A stretch of 6,117 nucleotides of DNA, taken from Deltaproteobacteria bacterium (GTDB taxonomy: Bacteria; Desulfobacterota; DSM-4660; Desulfatiglandales; Desulfatiglandaceae). Under the pieces are notes generated by a model that saw only the letters and a program-made list of their open reading frames with translations, made no database searches and had not been told where the DNA came from. The position numbers and the translations under genes are program-made. Position 1 is the stretch's first letter. The number at the start of each line of letters is the position of its first letter. The stretch is from contig JAOZQV010000237.1 of assembly GCA_029932035.1 (NCBI GenBank), forward strand, positions 1 through 6,117. The letters run 5' to 3'. Positions 5,455-6,117 of this stretch are shown here, piece after piece.

Positions 5455-5919
5455 ATGAAAAAAATAATGTTTTTACTCTTAGTCCCGTTCTTATTCCCCC
5501 TCACCTCAAATGCGAAGGATTTCCTTGGAGCGCCTGTCATTCTCCAGGGAACGACCATCCAAAAAACCGATTCGCGTTTGGAATTGAAGACCCCATTATC
5601 CCATGATGAGGTCGTTTCGTTCTACAGGCAGGCATTGAAGGACTCTGAAAATATCAAATTCAGGGAGTGGAAAGATGCCACCTATATTGAAGATGATGGA
5701 AAAATGCCCTGGCATTCCATAACCATCTCAAAAGGGGGAAAAGAGAGTACCGTTATCGTAATCGTCAAAGACAACTGGACATGGATTATCGGGACCCTTG
5801 TTCTCAGGTATATAGGTGTCTTTATGGTCTTGATGATATTGTTTATTGGAATGTCTGTTTCAGGGAAAATTATTTCCAAATCAGTTCAGAGAATGGAAGC
5901 GAAAAAGGCCACTAATTAG
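5455..5919 (+). CDS. Small secreted/membrane-anchored protein, possible decarboxylase gamma/delta subunit
   Basis: I do not recognise a named family for the whole 154-residue protein. Residues 1-20 look like a cleavable signal peptide (MKK, hydrophobic core FLLLVPFLFPL, then SNA before KDF). Residues 21-108 are a hydrophilic domain with a predicted helix around EVVSFYRQAL (52-61) and a conserved-looking REW...IEDDGKMPWHSI stretch (70-89). Residues 111-137 form one strong membrane segment, with TLVLRYIGVFMVLMILF (114-130). The tail after it is basic (GKIISKSVQRMEAKK), so the C terminus should be cytoplasmic. One membrane helix with the N terminus outside, a short cytoplasmic tail and a G-V-F pattern is how OadG/MmdD-type gamma/delta subunits look, and the gene sits 35 bases after the beta subunit, probably in one operon. 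That role is inference; the extracytoplasmic domain is larger than in typical gamma subunits. The gene ends just before a terminator. Confidence 0.8.
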   Translation: MKKIMFLLLVPFLFPLTSNAKDFLGAPVILQGTTIQKTDSRLELKTPLSHDEVVSFYRQALKDSENIKFREWKDATYIEDDGKMPWHSITISKGGKESTVIVIVKDNWTWIIGTLVLRYIGVFMVLMILFIGMSVSGKIISKSVQRMEAKKATN

Positions 5920-5940
5920 GAATTCCTGGATCCAAGCATT

Positions 5941-5978
5941 AAAAAACCTCTTCTCAGTTTCGAGAAAGAGGCTTTTTT
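5941..5978. terminator. Bidirectional intrinsic terminator
   Basis: CCTCTTCTC (5947-5955) pairs with GAGAAAGAGG (5962-5971), with one bulged A and a 6-base loop. Six T residues follow at 5973-5978 and six A residues precede at 5941-5946, so it has a U-tract on both strands. It closes the decarboxylase operon on the plus strand and can also stop the convergent transcript from the right-hand gene. Confidence 0.9.
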
Positions 5979-6017
5979 GTTGCATTCGGATCTTCAGCTA
6001 CCGAAGCTTCCCGGTAT

Positions 6018-6044
6018 AAAAACAGTCAACCGAAAACCGCTGAC
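6018..6044 (-). terminator. Weak hairpin with T-tract after the biotinyl-domain gene
   Basis: On the minus strand a short stem GTCAGC / GTTGAC (6 bp with one G-U pair, 8-base loop, spanning 6044 to 6025) is followed by TGTTTTT. It sits 22 bases after the stop of the right-hand gene. The stem is short, so I treat it as a possible primary terminator backed up by the stronger one at 5941-5978. Confidence 0.35.
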
Positions 6045-6066
6045 TTAGGCATGATTCACATGGTTA

Positions 6067-6117
6067 TTACTCAAGCACTATTAAGACACCTTCCGCTTCG
6101 ACAGTGTCACCATTATT
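6067..6117 (-). CDS. Biotinyl/lipoyl-domain protein, C-terminal end only
   Basis: Reading leftward from the right edge, 16 codons encode NNGDTVEAEGVLIVLE and then TAA (complement of 6067-6069). The pattern GD-x-V-x-x-x-x-x-L-x-V-L-E at the very C terminus is the closing beta strands of biotin carboxyl carrier domains (and of the related lipoyl domains), where GDTVEAG.VL.VIE is the usual form. A biotin carrier is what the beta subunit at 4277-5419 needs as partner, so this is probably the carrier subunit, or the C-terminal carrier domain, of the same decarboxylase or of an acyl-CoA carboxylase. The biotinylated Lys (in AMKM) and the rest lie outside the window. With only 16 residues visible, the call rests on pattern and context. 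Confidence 0.6.
   Translation of the reverse strand, partial: NNGDTVEAEGVLIVLE

Noticed and set aside
5919..5933. EcoRI (GAATTC) and BamHI (GGATCC) sites almost adjacent, which could suggest a cloning junction
   Set aside because: The flanking sequence runs on naturally from the stop codon into a sensible terminator, with no vector or adapter sequence. Two six-base sites close together are within chance.

Overview
The window looks like part of the chromosome of a strictly anaerobic, aromatics-degrading bacterium, most likely a Desulfobacterota (deltaproteobacterial) sulfate reducer or syntroph. The reasons are BamA and BamR of the lower benzoyl-CoA pathway, a split-subunit B12-dependent mutase, and a membrane-bound Na+-pumping acyl-CoA/oxoacid decarboxylase beta subunit. 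The genus-level identity is inference; no 16S or other marker is present.

Layout, left to right. (1) Plus strand: the C-terminal three quarters of bamA (ring-opening hydrolase, cut by the left edge), a strong intrinsic-terminator-like hairpin, then bamR (dienoyl-CoA hydratase). (2) A strong hairpin at the convergent junction. (3) Minus strand: the catalytic (large) and then the B12-binding (small) subunit of a methylmalonyl-CoA mutase, separated by a short gap filled by a heptanucleotide tandem repeat. (4) A 345-bp AT-rich divergent control region with back-to-back promoter candidates and palindromic operator-like elements. (5) Plus strand: an OadB/GcdB/MmdB-family Na+-translocating decarboxylase beta subunit, and a small secreted/membrane-anchored protein that I suspect is a divergent gamma/delta (OadG/MmdD-like) subunit. 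(6) A bidirectional terminator. (7) Minus strand: the last 16 codons of what looks like a biotinyl-domain protein, cut by the right edge.

How the genes may work together. BamR hydrates cyclohexa-1,5-diene-1-carbonyl-CoA. BamA later opens the ring to 3-hydroxypimelyl-CoA, which is beta-oxidised to glutaryl-CoA and acetyl-CoA. In strict anaerobes glutaconyl-CoA decarboxylation can be coupled to Na+ export by a biotin-dependent membrane complex, which would suit the beta subunit. The divergently paired mutase equally suggests that the decarboxylase acts on methylmalonyl-CoA (the succinyl-CoA / methylmalonyl-CoA / propionyl-CoA interconversion). The sequence alone does not decide between these substrates.

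No mobile element, CRISPR array, tRNA or rRNA is visible. No clearly new multi-gene system was found. The least described item is the small signal-peptide-plus-TM protein at 5455-5919.
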